From the NCBI GenBank assembly GCA_921293015.1, contig OV121094.1:2966764-3030763 (forward strand): DNA of 64,000 bases, written 5' to 3'. Origin of the DNA: Phorcus lineatus (lineage: Eukaryota; Mollusca; Gastropoda; Trochida; Trochidae). Numbering within the stretch: the first letter of the stretch is position 1; every line of letters starts with the position of its first letter. This document shows positions 47,806 through 59,595 of the stretch, one piece after another. Both the position numbers and the translations under genes were made by a program. Below the pieces are notes generated by a model, which had not been told where the DNA came from, searched no databases, and was given only the letters and a program-made list of their open reading frames with translations.

Positions 47806-48881
47806 GTAAGAATTATCATCATATTTTTTTATATAAACAAAAATATTCGTTTATTGACTCTCATCTGTAAAGATGTCATCGATAAAATCTATATTAAAAT
47901 TGTATTTAGAGCTTCAGCTATCCTGATGAGGATTTGTTCATCAATGTAGTTTCACATTATTTGTACATAGCATTATACACTTATATTTTTTAAAACCGTA
48001 TGCCTCTCTAAATATCGAACATTACAGCAAGTAAAAGTGAACACATTAAACTTTTGCCAACGTTACTCCCAAGCGCTCCGCATTCATATATTTTACAGCC
48101 GCTTCTCAATTTGACCCAAATGGATTGTGAAGCATCAGTAAAATCATCTTCGTTGTGCCAGTGGTTCTTTCAATCCTTTGCAGTTTTCATAATCATGCAT
48201 GTCAAGATTTTAAACGTTCCAAATCTGTTATTTATGAAAGCATTTTTTTATTTCCCTCATAAATAATGTTTTATTATGAAATTAATTTCTTTATTTTGAT
48301 CAATTACATATTGATAAAAATATATTTATTCATCTACGTTAATATCATGTTCTTGCAAAAATATTTTTCCGTTTCGTTTTTGCAATATTGCTTTAATACA
48401 CAAATAACTTCCAGGTCTATGAAGATTGGACGGCATACATGTAGTTACAAACGATATTAAAGTGTTTACAAATTTAGAATTTACATTTGATATGTTACCT
48501 AAATGTATTATAAACAGTACACTGTAAGCATGACAACACATACAATAAAAAAATTAGTGAATCGCATATATACAAGGTATATAATTATATTATTCAATAT
48601 ATTACTATTGTACAATAATCTTCGTGCCTACGTATACTTTTATATACAAGTCCTTTTAATTCAAAATAGGTGATTTTGATAAAGTCTTGATTGAAAGTCT
48701 TTGTCTATGATACTATGTCTAATATCGTAACACCTTTACATACGAAATAAAACTTGATTTGAATTCATATTAATATGAACATATACACTTAATAATGAGA
48801 GTTCCAAAATACTTTCATGATAAATTTGTTGTAGAAATGACACTAAGAAAAGATTTACGAGTAACGATCTCATTTTTCCGC
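47806..48881. other. Intron or downstream sequence, no exon seen
   Basis: AT-rich. If the donor at 47806 were not used, the frame would run 48 codons further to a stop at 47947-47949; that tail is Ile/Lys-rich and looks like translated intron. Confidence 0.5.
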
Positions 48882-48889
48882 GCTCAGAC

Positions 48890-49618
48890 CATGGGCCCCG
48901 CTAACAGAGTCCCCTATGTATAGACTATTGACAGGGTAATTCACCCGCCATCTTCGAACTCTAGCGTGTAAAATGCTCTTTAAATGCAAATAAAAACTAA
49001 AAGTATATCACGAAATGATCGGACATATATCCTTTGATACTCCGCCGCTAATCTTACCTTAATTTTTTTTTAATAATGCCTATTTCTGACTTAATTTTCG
49101 CGAAGCGAGCCTGGTTACATTTACCCCACCCGGAAGTTGTCAATGGCGGTCGACCAGTTATTGTTTATGACGAGTTATTGTAAAATAAATGTCTTTAAAA
49201 AAATATTACTACTGAGTTAAGTTGACTTCTGACATTGTTGTTATCTCTCACGTGTTAAAAATGTCATGCGAACAAATTTTGAATTTCCCTCGCTTAATCA
49301 AGTGTTTATGGTATTCTACTAATCAACCAATGAGGTTCAAGAAGCGTGTTGGCTGCGGCCATGTCGGCAGCCATTGTAAACTTCCGGGTAAGGTAAATGT
49401 GACCTGACCGCTTCGCGAAAGAAATATTAAAAGCAGGAATAAAACGATAAGTATGAAGGAAAGGTTAGCGGCGGAGTATCTCTGGGAATGTGTTCTATTA
49501 CTACATAATGCAATTTGAGTCGACAATAGCGTAAAATTAGATTTTTTAGATCGAAGATGGCGGGTGAATTACCCTGTCAATAGTCTATACATAGGGGACT
49601 CTGTTAGCGGGGCCCATG
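48890..49618. mobile_element. hAT-like long palindromic element, 729 bp, 8-bp target duplication
   Basis: The ends CATGGGCCCCGCTAACAGAG and its exact reverse complement form terminal repeats matching over at least 65 bp. Pairing resumes further inside (GATACTCCGCCGCTAATCTT against AAGGTTAGCGGCGGAGTATC, and the ACATTTACC/CGCGAAGCG parts), so most of the element folds back on itself around a centre near 49250. GCTCAGAC flanks it on both sides (48882-48889 and 49619-49626), an 8-bp target duplication typical of hAT (also P) transposons. The open frames inside (49222-49407, 49323-49526) show no transposase motif. Confidence 0.92.
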
Positions 49619-49626
49619 GCTCAGAC

Positions 49627-50622
49627 CTACTCTGTCTGCTACCGTGTGACTAACAGCCATTGAAATTCACATTTGACTTCTAAGGGGTATCATTTCATTG
49701 ATTTCATACAAATCGCGTTTTGCCCATAAAGTAGACAATTCGCTTGAAATATGTGGTTAACACATTCCAGCATTATTAGTTGGCGCGTCAGGATTATATT
49801 TTTTTGTGCGGACGTTGCGAAGCGGAAATATTTCAGAAATTGGACTATTTCTGTAACCCTGTGATTTTTGTTATTCGTCCAAGTTTCAAAGGGGACGCGC
49901 TTCAGTGAATTTTGAACTTTTTCTTTTTGAACTTGAATATTTTCTGGACTAAGAATTTCAAATATTGTTTTACTAATTCGAACATGTTTACTCACATCCA
50001 AACATTATTGATAGAATTAAAAGAAGTTACAGTAGCAAATTTCACTATTGACCCAGTGACACGTTCTAGTTATTATAATATATATATTTGATGTAGTAGC
50101 GAGATAATGGTGACGGTATTTCAAGGTTTGTCATAAAGAATTGCGCTACTTTATAATATTTTGTAATCAATATAATATACTTTTTCAAATACCTTATCCA
50201 CATGTACACTGTTTTTGTTTGTAAACATGATTTTGGTATCATATCAAGCTTTAAGTGTATTTAGTTACGGATTGCGTAACGTTATGATTCAAAATGATAA
50301 TTCTAAATACTATACTATAGTTTACATAATCATCGAAAAAACATCGATGAACACCAATTAGTATTATATAAAACCATGTACACATGGAAATCAATTCGTT
50401 TTAAACTTAAGTATCTATCGCCGATCATTTATTCACGAACACTGCATCATCTTACTGATCATATTACATACTGCATTACTTGTAACGAAATAACACCGCT
50501 AATGGCTGAAATACTGCCCAAGCAGTCACTCACTGTAGTGAAGTTTATATTTAAAGATAGAAAGTGTATGAAAATGCCAATTTGATAAATCAATGACATA
50601 AGTTTGGTGCTTTAACAAAATT
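49627..50622. other. Non-coding stretch
   Basis: No supported exon. The minus-strand ORF 49690-50001 (103 codons) has no recognisable domain. Confidence 0.45.
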
Positions 50623-50627
50623 GCACA

Positions 50628-50677
<50 letters not shown>

Positions 50678-50755
50678 AATCGGAGGTAATATAATCGCAC
50701 AGTAAATATATATATATTATATATATATATTTATATATATAAACAATCAGAGATA
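50623..50755. repeat. (TA)n microsatellite, duplicated with its flanks
   Basis: A pure TA run at 50629-50674 and an interrupted one at about 50705-50744 are each preceded by GCACAGTA and followed by AAACAATC(G/A)GAG, showing that the flank and microsatellite were duplicated together. The Tyr/Ile-rich minus-strand frame is incidental. Confidence 0.93.
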
Positions 50756-51129
50756 GACCCGATAGAAGAAGTTCAACTCCGATGGGGAGGAGGAGGTAGA
50801 TGTTTATCAGCACTTATGGTCAGATATTACACCCACAGAGTGGGCAGTATGTCAGTATGAGGTCATCTTCATTGGTCATTGCAGGCTCCCAACCCACTCA
50901 TAGCTAATTAACATAACTTCTTCACGGGGACTGGGTCACGGGCTGTCATATTGACCTAACACCTGACCCCGTGTCTTGACCCCTAGCAGTAATTGGGAAA
51001 GGTGATATAACCCACGCGTTTAAATTTTTACCATCCTCAATAAGGGCTTGTGAATTTCAACGTTGAACCTCCGTTCTGCTTACTGTAAATTTGTTCTTTA
51101 TGACCATGCGTTGAAATGGTTTATGTCCA

Positions 51130-51401
51130 GGGTCGGGGCTAGTGAATGTTTAAGTGGGAATGATGTGGTGCGTATTTCGTAACAGTGTTTCGGGTACAGA
51201 CTCATTCAGCAGCTCTCATCCGCTGTTGACGACACATTTCACTCGTCGGTTATAACTATCTGCTGTCATTGCGAGGAGTGTGGTGTTATTGAGTGATATG
51301 AGCAACGATATGTATCATAAGTGATTTACTTTCAAGGCCAACACATGTTTGAAATTGACAACACTTTGTAACGTTCACTTTAGAAGCTTTGGATTTCTCA
51401 G
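51130..51401 (+). promoter_or_regulatory. Candidate promoter and first exon
   Basis: A patch with more CpG than its surroundings, ending at a donor TTTCTCAG|GTAAAT (GT at 51402-51403). No open frame of note. It could be the first exon of a downstream gene or an internal promoter; no partner exon was found in the window. Confidence 0.25.
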
Positions 51402-54400
51402 GTAAATCTATTATTTTCATATTTTCTTTTGATACTTGTACATGACGATTCGGTTGAAGTCTGAGAAACTAGCAGGGATATACGTTAGTTTCTCATATGT
51501 AATGATGGCTGTGTTTAGAGATAAGATATAGCTTTTTATCGTTTGTTTGGTTTACAAATCGAAGCGTATGTTCGAGTAAAGAACGTTTTGTTCAATTTCG
51601 TTTAAGAATCACTTAAATTTAGTAAATCGCATTATTACTTTTTGTGGCTTGGACCTATGTGTCAGAATCGTATTTCAGGTCTCGTTGCGAGTATATTAAA
51701 CACACCATAACAAACTACAACATAACGTAAGGACCGCCCTGATTTTCAAAATTGTTATGTTCTATGGTTCATTCGTGGTTAATATTATGCTAAAATATGA
51801 AATTACTGAGTATCTTTTCATACTTGTTTCTTTTGGCACGTAACTGAACTATTGACAATGTTATTGAACATCAGTTAAAGTGTACAGAACTTGGTGATAT
51901 TACTCCCCGCCTTTGACCATTACGCCTCTCGCTACCTCAACTACCAAAGTCTCTTCATGATTTTAAATATCGTATTTAATCAGTTCGTTAAAGCTGTATT
52001 AATATGCAACACTAACTTAGTGTTTACTTCGTTAACAAATACAGGATGGTTGCCAATTCGAATGTAAGCATCTTTTCGGACGATATGTCATAGTATTGAA
52101 AGTTATTTCTTGAACAGACGAGTGACGCTTTTGACTTAAGCGCTTTGTGTAGTCTAACAATTAGACTCTGAAAGGAAAAATGCATCAGTTGAACAATGAA
52201 TTTAGAAAGTATTAAATGAAATGAAAAGGACACTGAAATTTATTCATTTTCAGAAATCAAGCTTTAAAGTCTTTTTATAGACTTGCCTGGGCTTCTACCT
52301 TATTTCAGGGTCTGGCCTACAGACTAATCTTTGTGCCACAAGCTAGAATCTATGGAACAGTTACAGTTCTTATGTCGAGTTTATAGTACCTTGCATCCTG
52401 TTGACATGTCTACTATATAGGTACGTTATATCTTACTTAACGGATATAACTTCCGGGTGATATAATTATTTGACCGTGCCAGTCTATCTGGATATTGAAA
52501 TAAATAATTTTTCTGATTTCTCTCACTCAAAATTTCAAAATTCAAACTTTTGGCTTATGACACCAAAATTACCCTTCTTACCATTCCGGAACTTTTTATC
52601 AAGGTCTTTACAGACCCAAGTGTGAAATCAGCTACACTGGAAGTGCTTGTAAAATCTCCAACATATGTAAGTAAGTCTCTAACTCGCTCCCTACTACCGC
52701 ACTCTTACCATCTGATGGAGCTACAGTACAATACCCAATTGATGAAGTAAAAAAACCCAACATCCCATCTTAAAAATAATTTTTCCCTAAAATAAATCCA
52801 AGAATGGAATATCATACACATGAATCACTCTCCTGAAATGAATGAAACCTTCTGTTACATCAAATCTCATTGATTGCGCAAATATGAATATCACTTTACT
52901 ACATGGCATTCAGACAGGCCCGATAAGATCTTCTCGTAAACTTGACCTCGGATAAAGTAGGGTCATTCATTCTCCGAGTGTTTGTCTGTATGCAATATGG
53001 GAATGGGGTCAAGCGTGAAGATGGTCACGGTCAGTGAATATTCACCTGTTACTATGCAATCTGTCATTTTGAGATAAATGAAACCGAAAGTCGACTATGT
53101 GTACCATTGAAAGAACATAAAGCGAAAGTCAAATACGCCAGTCAAATGCTTTTTACGCACTCTTGTACATTACCATATTTTTGTACTTTAAGTAAAAAAA
53201 CTAATTGGGAGCTGCTTTTGGTCAATCCATTGACATCATTACACCGAGGAGGATATCTGAGGATGATGATTTTAATTTCATTGTGTTTGTTTTATGTCAA
53301 AGTGAGAATTTCAACCTGCTGGAAGGTTTGCATACTATGATGAAAACCTAGTACAATATCGTACCTCTCTCTATTGACATTTGTGTATATGAAATCATAT
53401 TCTTCACTTTTTGACATCTTTTGAGTTGACGCAAAGAGATGTTATGTTGTTGTCTTAATTAAAAGTGATTCCTCGTAATTATACCTAAACTTGATAGGAA
53501 TCGGTTGGCACTCCCGTGATCCAAACCACAAAATTAATTGAAAACAATTTGGTCAATGTTTATTCTATTCAAGCCACATGTTGACATTCATCAAAGCTCG
53601 TTCAATTAAGACCAACAGATGTTGGTGTAAGAAGTCAAACCTTAGAACCAGCAGTAAAATGGGTCTGATTCAAGTAGAACTGACTGACCTTATGCACGTG
53701 CTGACCTGGTCACGTGATTTGATTCATGGCGTCATCGTTTAATTCTCAAGAGCGTGGAGAGAACTTAACAAGTGCTCGGTAATGTTGTACCTGGTTGATA
53801 AAAAGATAACTTTATTCCCATGTTCATAGTTCATAAATTTGTAATTGAAGACATAAAACAGCGAGAACCGTCTTAACTCACATCCCTTTAATCCGACACT
53901 TCCTTTGTAAACCTTTATGTACATTTTTATTTCTTCCCCAGAATATCTTACTACTCTCCCTATTCAAACGTAAGCTCTGTAAACCAACATTTTGCCAGGT
54001 CCCAAACATTGTCAGTTTACAGAAACTGTAATGTGACAGCAAAACTAGTTTTAGAATTGTCATATTCCTCGTTTAAGTTGCAAGTCTCAAATAGAACCTA
54101 ATTTAGAAACTATTTAAAAAAATTACATTACGCTTTCCGTTCGGGTCTCTTGAATGTTTATAAAGAATGCAATATTCAAATGTCCTACACTGTTGCGCTG
54201 ATCCTTTGCAATAAGTCTGAGCGTTTGATAATCATAGAGAATAGTCTATCATTCAAGCCCGTATATTGAAGCATATCATATCCTAATATAGCTAAAAATA
54301 CAATAAATATGAAGAAGCCCAAGAGTGTTTTATAAAAGTATTTTTTTTAATTTTGACATTTTTTCTGACATCGAATAAATGTTGGTCCCACTTCATAAAT

Positions 54401-55800
54401 CCGGACATCAATAGAGTATAAAAAAAGAAAAATAAGAATCATTATGAATACCTTTAAGAATGTTTTCTTCCATGTCTTCAGTTATTACAATATCTGCTGT
54501 CACTTGTAGGTTGTTCTAGAATGGCAGAATCAACTTTCACACCCATTGTGTAAACATGTCATAAACGGAATCCCATTATTCTCGCGTCACTGGAATGCGT
54601 AGATAAACATACATCTTGCAAAATTCATTCCTCAGAACCAATTAAATCCATCATTAATCTTCAGTCTTCTTTTTTAATGCTACAAGCAAAACACTAGGGT
54701 TTTATCACCAGGGCCTTACATGTTTTCGAAACTCTCTTAGTGCTAAGATAATGGTAAAGCAATGTTAATGAATGCTCCCTACGACTTTCTAAGAGCATTT
54801 AAAATCTATGCCCAGTATTGTATTGAAAGTTTATAATGTCATGTTAGCGGAACTGGTGTTGGGTAGTGACTGATAGAACTAACTATCTAATGGGGAAGAC
54901 TCTTAGTCTGTGACCATGTTTACACCACCAGAAAGCTTTCATATTTCATTTAATTTTCGAAGTTCGAAAGTAAAAATTCATTATTGAAACCATTTCCAAC
55001 TTCAACTACAGTCATTAAAGAGTTCAATACCACACCCGGTTTCTACAAAGCAAACTCATGTCGGAATACACGAGTACAAATATTTCCCTCAGGAGACTAG
55101 GAAGTATGTTGACATCCTTAGATTTACTTTAATCCTTTAGTTTATTGAAACTAGCCAATAGATGTACGCGGTATGAACTTCATTTAACCTCGGAACGCCA
55201 GAGCCCGAGGGACCGTGTGTACGTGGTTGTAGTCTTGTAGTCTTCAACTCTCTATGGGTATTATTGAGTAGTCGGCTATACAGTCTATATTATAGAGGAA
55301 GTGTAGCTATCTGAAGACATATTATCGGACACCCATGACAATATTTTGCTATAAAAATACTTCTATTTAATAGATAAATTATATTCTATACCATGAAGAC
55401 TATTTGGCTTCACACGATTCATGACTATTAAAATACTGAATTAAACACAGACCTTGTGTTTAAATTCAGTAGTTTGAAAGAAAGGTACATACAAAAATAA
55501 CAATTCCGACATACAGATCCATATTCCTGCAAACATTAACTGTCAAAAGCCTTCATCCTTAAATTTTCTTGCATATCACCTCGTGAACTTCAGAACAAAG
55601 AGGTGAGCGGGAAGTTTTCATGCAAGGCGAAAAGTTCAGATTTTATCTGTCATTATTATTCAATATTACACTCACGTCTCCACATACACGTGATACGCTG
55701 TATAAACGAGGAACGTTTTAATCGAAGTGGGTCTAGGAGTTTCATCGCCAAATGTACCATCTTTTAATGACATTTAGAATTGGCGTTTATGAAAATTCAA
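51402..55800. other. Long non-coding stretch
   Basis: About 4.4 kb with no exon I can support on either strand. A TCACGTGA E-box lies at 53710-53717. Confidence 0.45.
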
Positions 55801-55804
55801 TCTT

Positions 55805-55882
55805 CTTTCGTTAACAACCTTTTTATTGTGAAGATTCATGTACGCGACGTTTCGAGGTATAAACTTAAGCCTTCTTTAGGTG
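55805..55882 (-). repeat. Hammerhead-like retroelement fragment (copy 1)
   Basis: On the minus strand: CTAAAGAAGGCTTAAG, a short spacer, TATACCTCGAAACGTCGC, then ATGAATCTTCACAATAAA and AGGTTGTTAAC. The order GG-stem-CC-GAAAC-GTC resembles a decayed hammerhead ribozyme core as found in Penelope-like elements, and it shares its order with 59525-59595. The conserved CUGAUGA box is mutated, so catalytic activity is not expected. Confidence 0.4.
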
Positions 55883-57628
55883 GATCTTTAGGGAATACAA
55901 TAAAGCTATGCATATAAACGTGTTTTGCAGAGAAAACATATCGATAATTAAGAAGAAAATTACGTCACAGGATAAAGATACATATAATATAAAGGATGGG
56001 GGTTTGTCAGAACAATTATTAGAACAATACAACAAAAAGTCATTGTCCATTTTATTGTAAGATAATTCTGTATCACGAGTTTCAGTACATTCATGAAGCA
56101 AGTCAACCATATTGATTACATGTTGAGGACAAATATGGCCAAATGGCATTTGCAAAAGAAATGACCAACTTTTAAACGAAGAAAATGTCCGTAACACATG
56201 GGAAACTTCGAAAAAGTACCGAAGAGGTGTTGTCACAAATTTGAACAAAATGTCATTACTAGGTCTTGCAGGAATGTAAAATATGCAAAGGAAACGTTTC
56301 TCGGTCGCACGTCAGAACCAAGTCCGGTAGTGGTACTAGAAATTGGTCTGTGCTTTCAGTTACTGGAGTTATTTCGCCTGAGGACTGGAAATTGAGAAAG
56401 GAAACCAATACAATCCCGAATGATTAACAGTAACTTGATCGTAGGGAAAATATTTTTATTTAAGAGCATTGGCACCTGGTCTGCAAATGTGAAAAACACA
56501 AACACGTGTCTCGATCCATTCCTTATGCAGCTGGACCCTTATTTCAGTGCCCAATACACGGTCAGGGCATCGTGTATATGTTGATATGACCTTACCTTGT
56601 ATTTAAATCGTAAAATCGTTTCTTTACTCTTACCAACATTGCTTTGAGTTCAACGTGACATTTGTTGTCGTGAAGGCAAGGGAGGTTGTTAAGGAGAAAG
56701 TAAGTAAATGTAATAAATCTAATAACTTGACTACCGAATAGTATGGGCTGTGGGATAGTGACCCATCTTACGATTGAATATCGCTAGGGTTTAATGATTC
56801 TCTTATCATTTTTGAACTCATATACATTGCATTGTAGTTTGGAAATTTAATTTTTAGAGCAATTCAATATTTTAAAGCTCAAACTCATCTCAAACAACAA
56901 TACATACGTTCAAATTAAACAACCAATCACGTGATGACAAGATTTAATGGTGACTGAAAACAAAATTTGATATTGAAAACTAAGGAAACATCCAAAAGAA
57001 TAACCTTTCTGAATGTGTAAAACTGTGTAAAATCTAAAATAACTTGTGACTAAATATGTATATTCATCTACCTTCTGTTTATTGTCTGTGTTTTTGTACT
57101 AGTCATTGTATGTATCCCTGTATTTGGGCCTAGTGGTCTATATACTTGAACAAAGTTGATGATTATGAATGTTAATTCAAACTTTCAACATTTTACTTTT
57201 CACATGCGTCCATTTTACTAATTTATTGATAAGTTGTTCGGGGAGTAATCAATCAATTTGTTTTGATCTACTAGATATCCGTGTTCGTCATATGTTTCCC
57301 TCGGGGAAATTCGTCATCATCCGTGACGACATATATTTGTAGTCACCTATAAAACTATTTAATAAATTTACTTCTGTAGACACGAATAATGAAACCGAAA
57401 AATTGAGATCAGTTTGATTCCGGTATTTTAAATTAATAGATAAAGAATTATTTTATTATCATATAAATTCATTTGACCAGTAGGCTAAGTATTCAGTCGT
57501 GTTTGGCATTTAAATGTTCCTGTAGAAGAGTGGATGAATGAAATATTAAACATCGTTTTTTCGAAAACATGTTTTAGTTTTCCTGTTCAAATACGTGTTC
57601 GTATAGCTAGGCTGATAACCGCGAAACC
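55883..57628. other. Non-coding stretch
   Basis: No supported exon. The minus-strand 127-codon ORF at 55865-56248 (FLLQMPFGHICPQHVINMVD within) is Cys/Leu-rich but has no domain I recognise and overlaps the retroelement fragment, so it may be repeat-derived. Confidence 0.4.
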
Positions 57629-58063
57629 CTTCTGGGTACAAGGTTTATTACTATATGTATACCCTTCTGGGAACAAGGTTTATTACTATATGTATACTCT
57701 ACTGGGTACAAGGTTTATTACTATATGTATACTCTACTGGGTACAAGGTTTACTGCTATATGTATACCCTTCTGGGTACAAGGTTTATTACTATATGTAT
57801 ACTCTACTGGGTACAAGGTTTATTGCTATATGTATACTCTTCTAGGTACAAGGTTTACTGCTATACATGTATGTATACTCTTCTGGGTACAAGGTTTATT
57901 GCTATATGTATACTCTTCTGGGTACAAGGTTTATTGCTATATGTATATTATTCTGGGTACAAGGTTTACTGCTATATGTATACTCTTCTGGGTACAAGGT
58001 GTACTGCTATATGTATACTCTTTTGGGTACAAGGTTTATTGCTATATGTATACACACTTTTGG
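57629..58063. repeat. 35-bp minisatellite, about twelve copies
   Basis: Units of exactly 35 bp (CTTCTGGGTACAAGGTTTAT followed by TGCTATATGTATACT) start at 57629, 57664, 57699 and so on. One 6-bp expansion of the ATGTAT word is near 57866-57872. Alternating TTCTG/CTACT and TTATT/TTACT variants show a mixed order of subtypes. All three plus-strand frames are open across parts of it because 35 is not a multiple of three; the resulting Tyr/Leu-rich frames are not genes. Confidence 0.97.
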
Positions 58064-58890
58064 AGACACGTGTTCTATAAGTGAAACTGGATAGATATAG
58101 TTTTCTTTTAGGCCCTTTGTTGTTATAAGCTATGTTTCCTTTAGTTAATAATCCCTATTAGGAGCATGTCAGACTGAAAGTATTGATGATATTCTATGAA
58201 GACATTTATAAAGTAATGGAGATTCAATTGAAAACATTTCAAAGTCAAATTCTATTTGGCCAGAGGAAATTTAACAGTGCACACTCACTTTAAAACGTTA
58301 GTTGTTATCGCTGGTCGACCTGGTAATCTTTATCTGCACGTATGTTCAGACAAGTCTGAAGATTTATTTTCTTGGTAAACATCGTCAATCTCGTTAAATG
58401 TGCGTCTAGTCGAACAAATTATATGTTATGTTTACTGCTCGGTAGAATAATGTCATCAATTAAACAAATCTATGTAAAACAATTTGAATATATACAGCAG
58501 CACTTAGTGAAGTTCCTATGGTTTCAGAATACTTCAAACCGAAAATGATGATAATAAATGATAATGATAATACGTTGTTTTAAGAATTACATGGTTTCAG
58601 TAACATGGAACAGACCGATAACTAGCAGAACTTTGCGGGAAAATTATGGATCTAAACGTTTGCAGACATTTTCGAAATAGAAACCGATATTTATCAAGAA
58701 CTTTCCTCATAGTTTCAGAGGTGAGGGGAATGAAATGACTTGCTCAATATGAAACAGTTCTCAACACCCTCTATACAAGGCTCCTGGTGGTTCACATTTT
58801 TAAATGGTGTGATACCACTTTTGATCAAATAACTTAAAGACGATGCTGCCAGATCGATGAGACAAAGACTTCGTCGGTAGCTGACTTTAA

Positions 58891-59205
58891 TTAATTTACC
58901 CAAAACGGGCCCCGCTGATAACACTTGCTTGACTCCGAGCGAGGACACTTTGGCAGTGTTTGACATTTTAGTCTGTCTCGCGGATAACATACGATACCAG
59001 GCTTGGAACCGTGGTAATCATAGCCTGCACATTCCTCAACTCTCAACCCTAACATCCCATTCCGGAATCTTAAACCAGAATCAGTAACTTGAACCAGTTT
59101 AGCCGTTATAAGATCACCACAACTATCGGTGTACATAAAACATATTCCGGATTGACAAACCGATATCGGTTTCTTGCACATGGTTATTGTTTTGATTACA
59201 GGCAT
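58891..59205 (-). CDS. Unassigned cysteine-rich ORF (104 codons)
   Basis: An open minus-strand frame with nine cysteines, in a patch of higher G+C. It starts MPVIKTITMCKKPISVCQSG, contains DSCGDLITAKLVQVTDSG and ends CPRSESSKCYQRGPFWVN before a TAA. Cysteine content and spacing recall small secreted domains, but I recognise no family and there is no signal peptide in the frame. A TGCAAG acceptor-like site near 59176 could make it a terminal exon. It lies about 320 bases from the retroelement-like fragment at 59525-59595 on the same strand, so it may instead be part of that element. Real coding status is uncertain. Confidence 0.25.
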   Translation of the reverse strand: MPVIKTITMCKKPISVCQSGICFMYTDSCGDLITAKLVQVTDSGLRFRNGMLGLRVEECAGYDYHGSKPGIVCYPRDRLKCQTLPKCPRSESSKCYQRGPFWVN

Positions 59206-59520
59206 CGTTTGAAGGGAAGGCGGGCAGATCTAAGTCTTTTGGAGATTTCCATTCCTCACGTATGGATATGGTTGGACCTGATGGTAGTGTGGAATCCCGA
59301 GGGAGTAAGGCTAGACCCCGAACCCTCGCAGTTCGAAAACTTCCCGCGCAGGATTTGGAGTCCCCCACCCTAGCCAGCTTTCTAGAACGCAGGTCTTTCA
59401 ATGGGCAGTGGATACGGTAAGTGTCATTGTCATGTAGTCGCTTCTGAAGTGTCCATTGGTGCACTTGTAGCAGTAACCTGTTTGATATGCAGATGTAGTA
59501 CGAAACAGAGGACAAGTTGT
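59206..59520 (-). other. G+C-richer patch, open frame without known motif
   Basis: The minus-strand frame 59123-59515 is open for 130 codons (QWTLQKRLHDNDTYRIHCPL, SGPTISIREEWKSPKDLDLP) and a plus-strand frame of 94 codons overlaps it. No domain recognised. The neighbouring hammerhead-like motif suggests a retroelement remnant. Confidence 0.2.
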
Positions 59521-59524
59521 AGAG

Positions 59525-59595
59525 TCCAACTTCTTTGTTTCATTAGAGGCGACGTTTCGGTATAGATCCTCATACCCTTATCAAGCCGTTTAAGT
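59525..59595 (-). repeat. Hammerhead-like retroelement fragment (copy 2)
   Basis: On the minus strand: CTTGATAAGGGTATGAGG, then ATCTATACCGAAACGTCGCC, then TCTAATGAAACAAAGAAGTTG. GGTAT and ATACC form a clean 5-bp stem between TTGATAA and GAAAC, the place of stem II in a hammerhead ribozyme. Two core positions differ from CUGAUGA, so it is probably inactive. It is the same arrangement as at 55805-55882. Confidence 0.45.

Noticed and set aside
56621-56701. Possible exon ending AAGGAGAAA|GTAAGT on the plus strand
   Set aside because: A good donor and a readable peptide (HCFEFNVTFVVVKAREVVKEK), but no acceptor before an in-frame stop just upstream.
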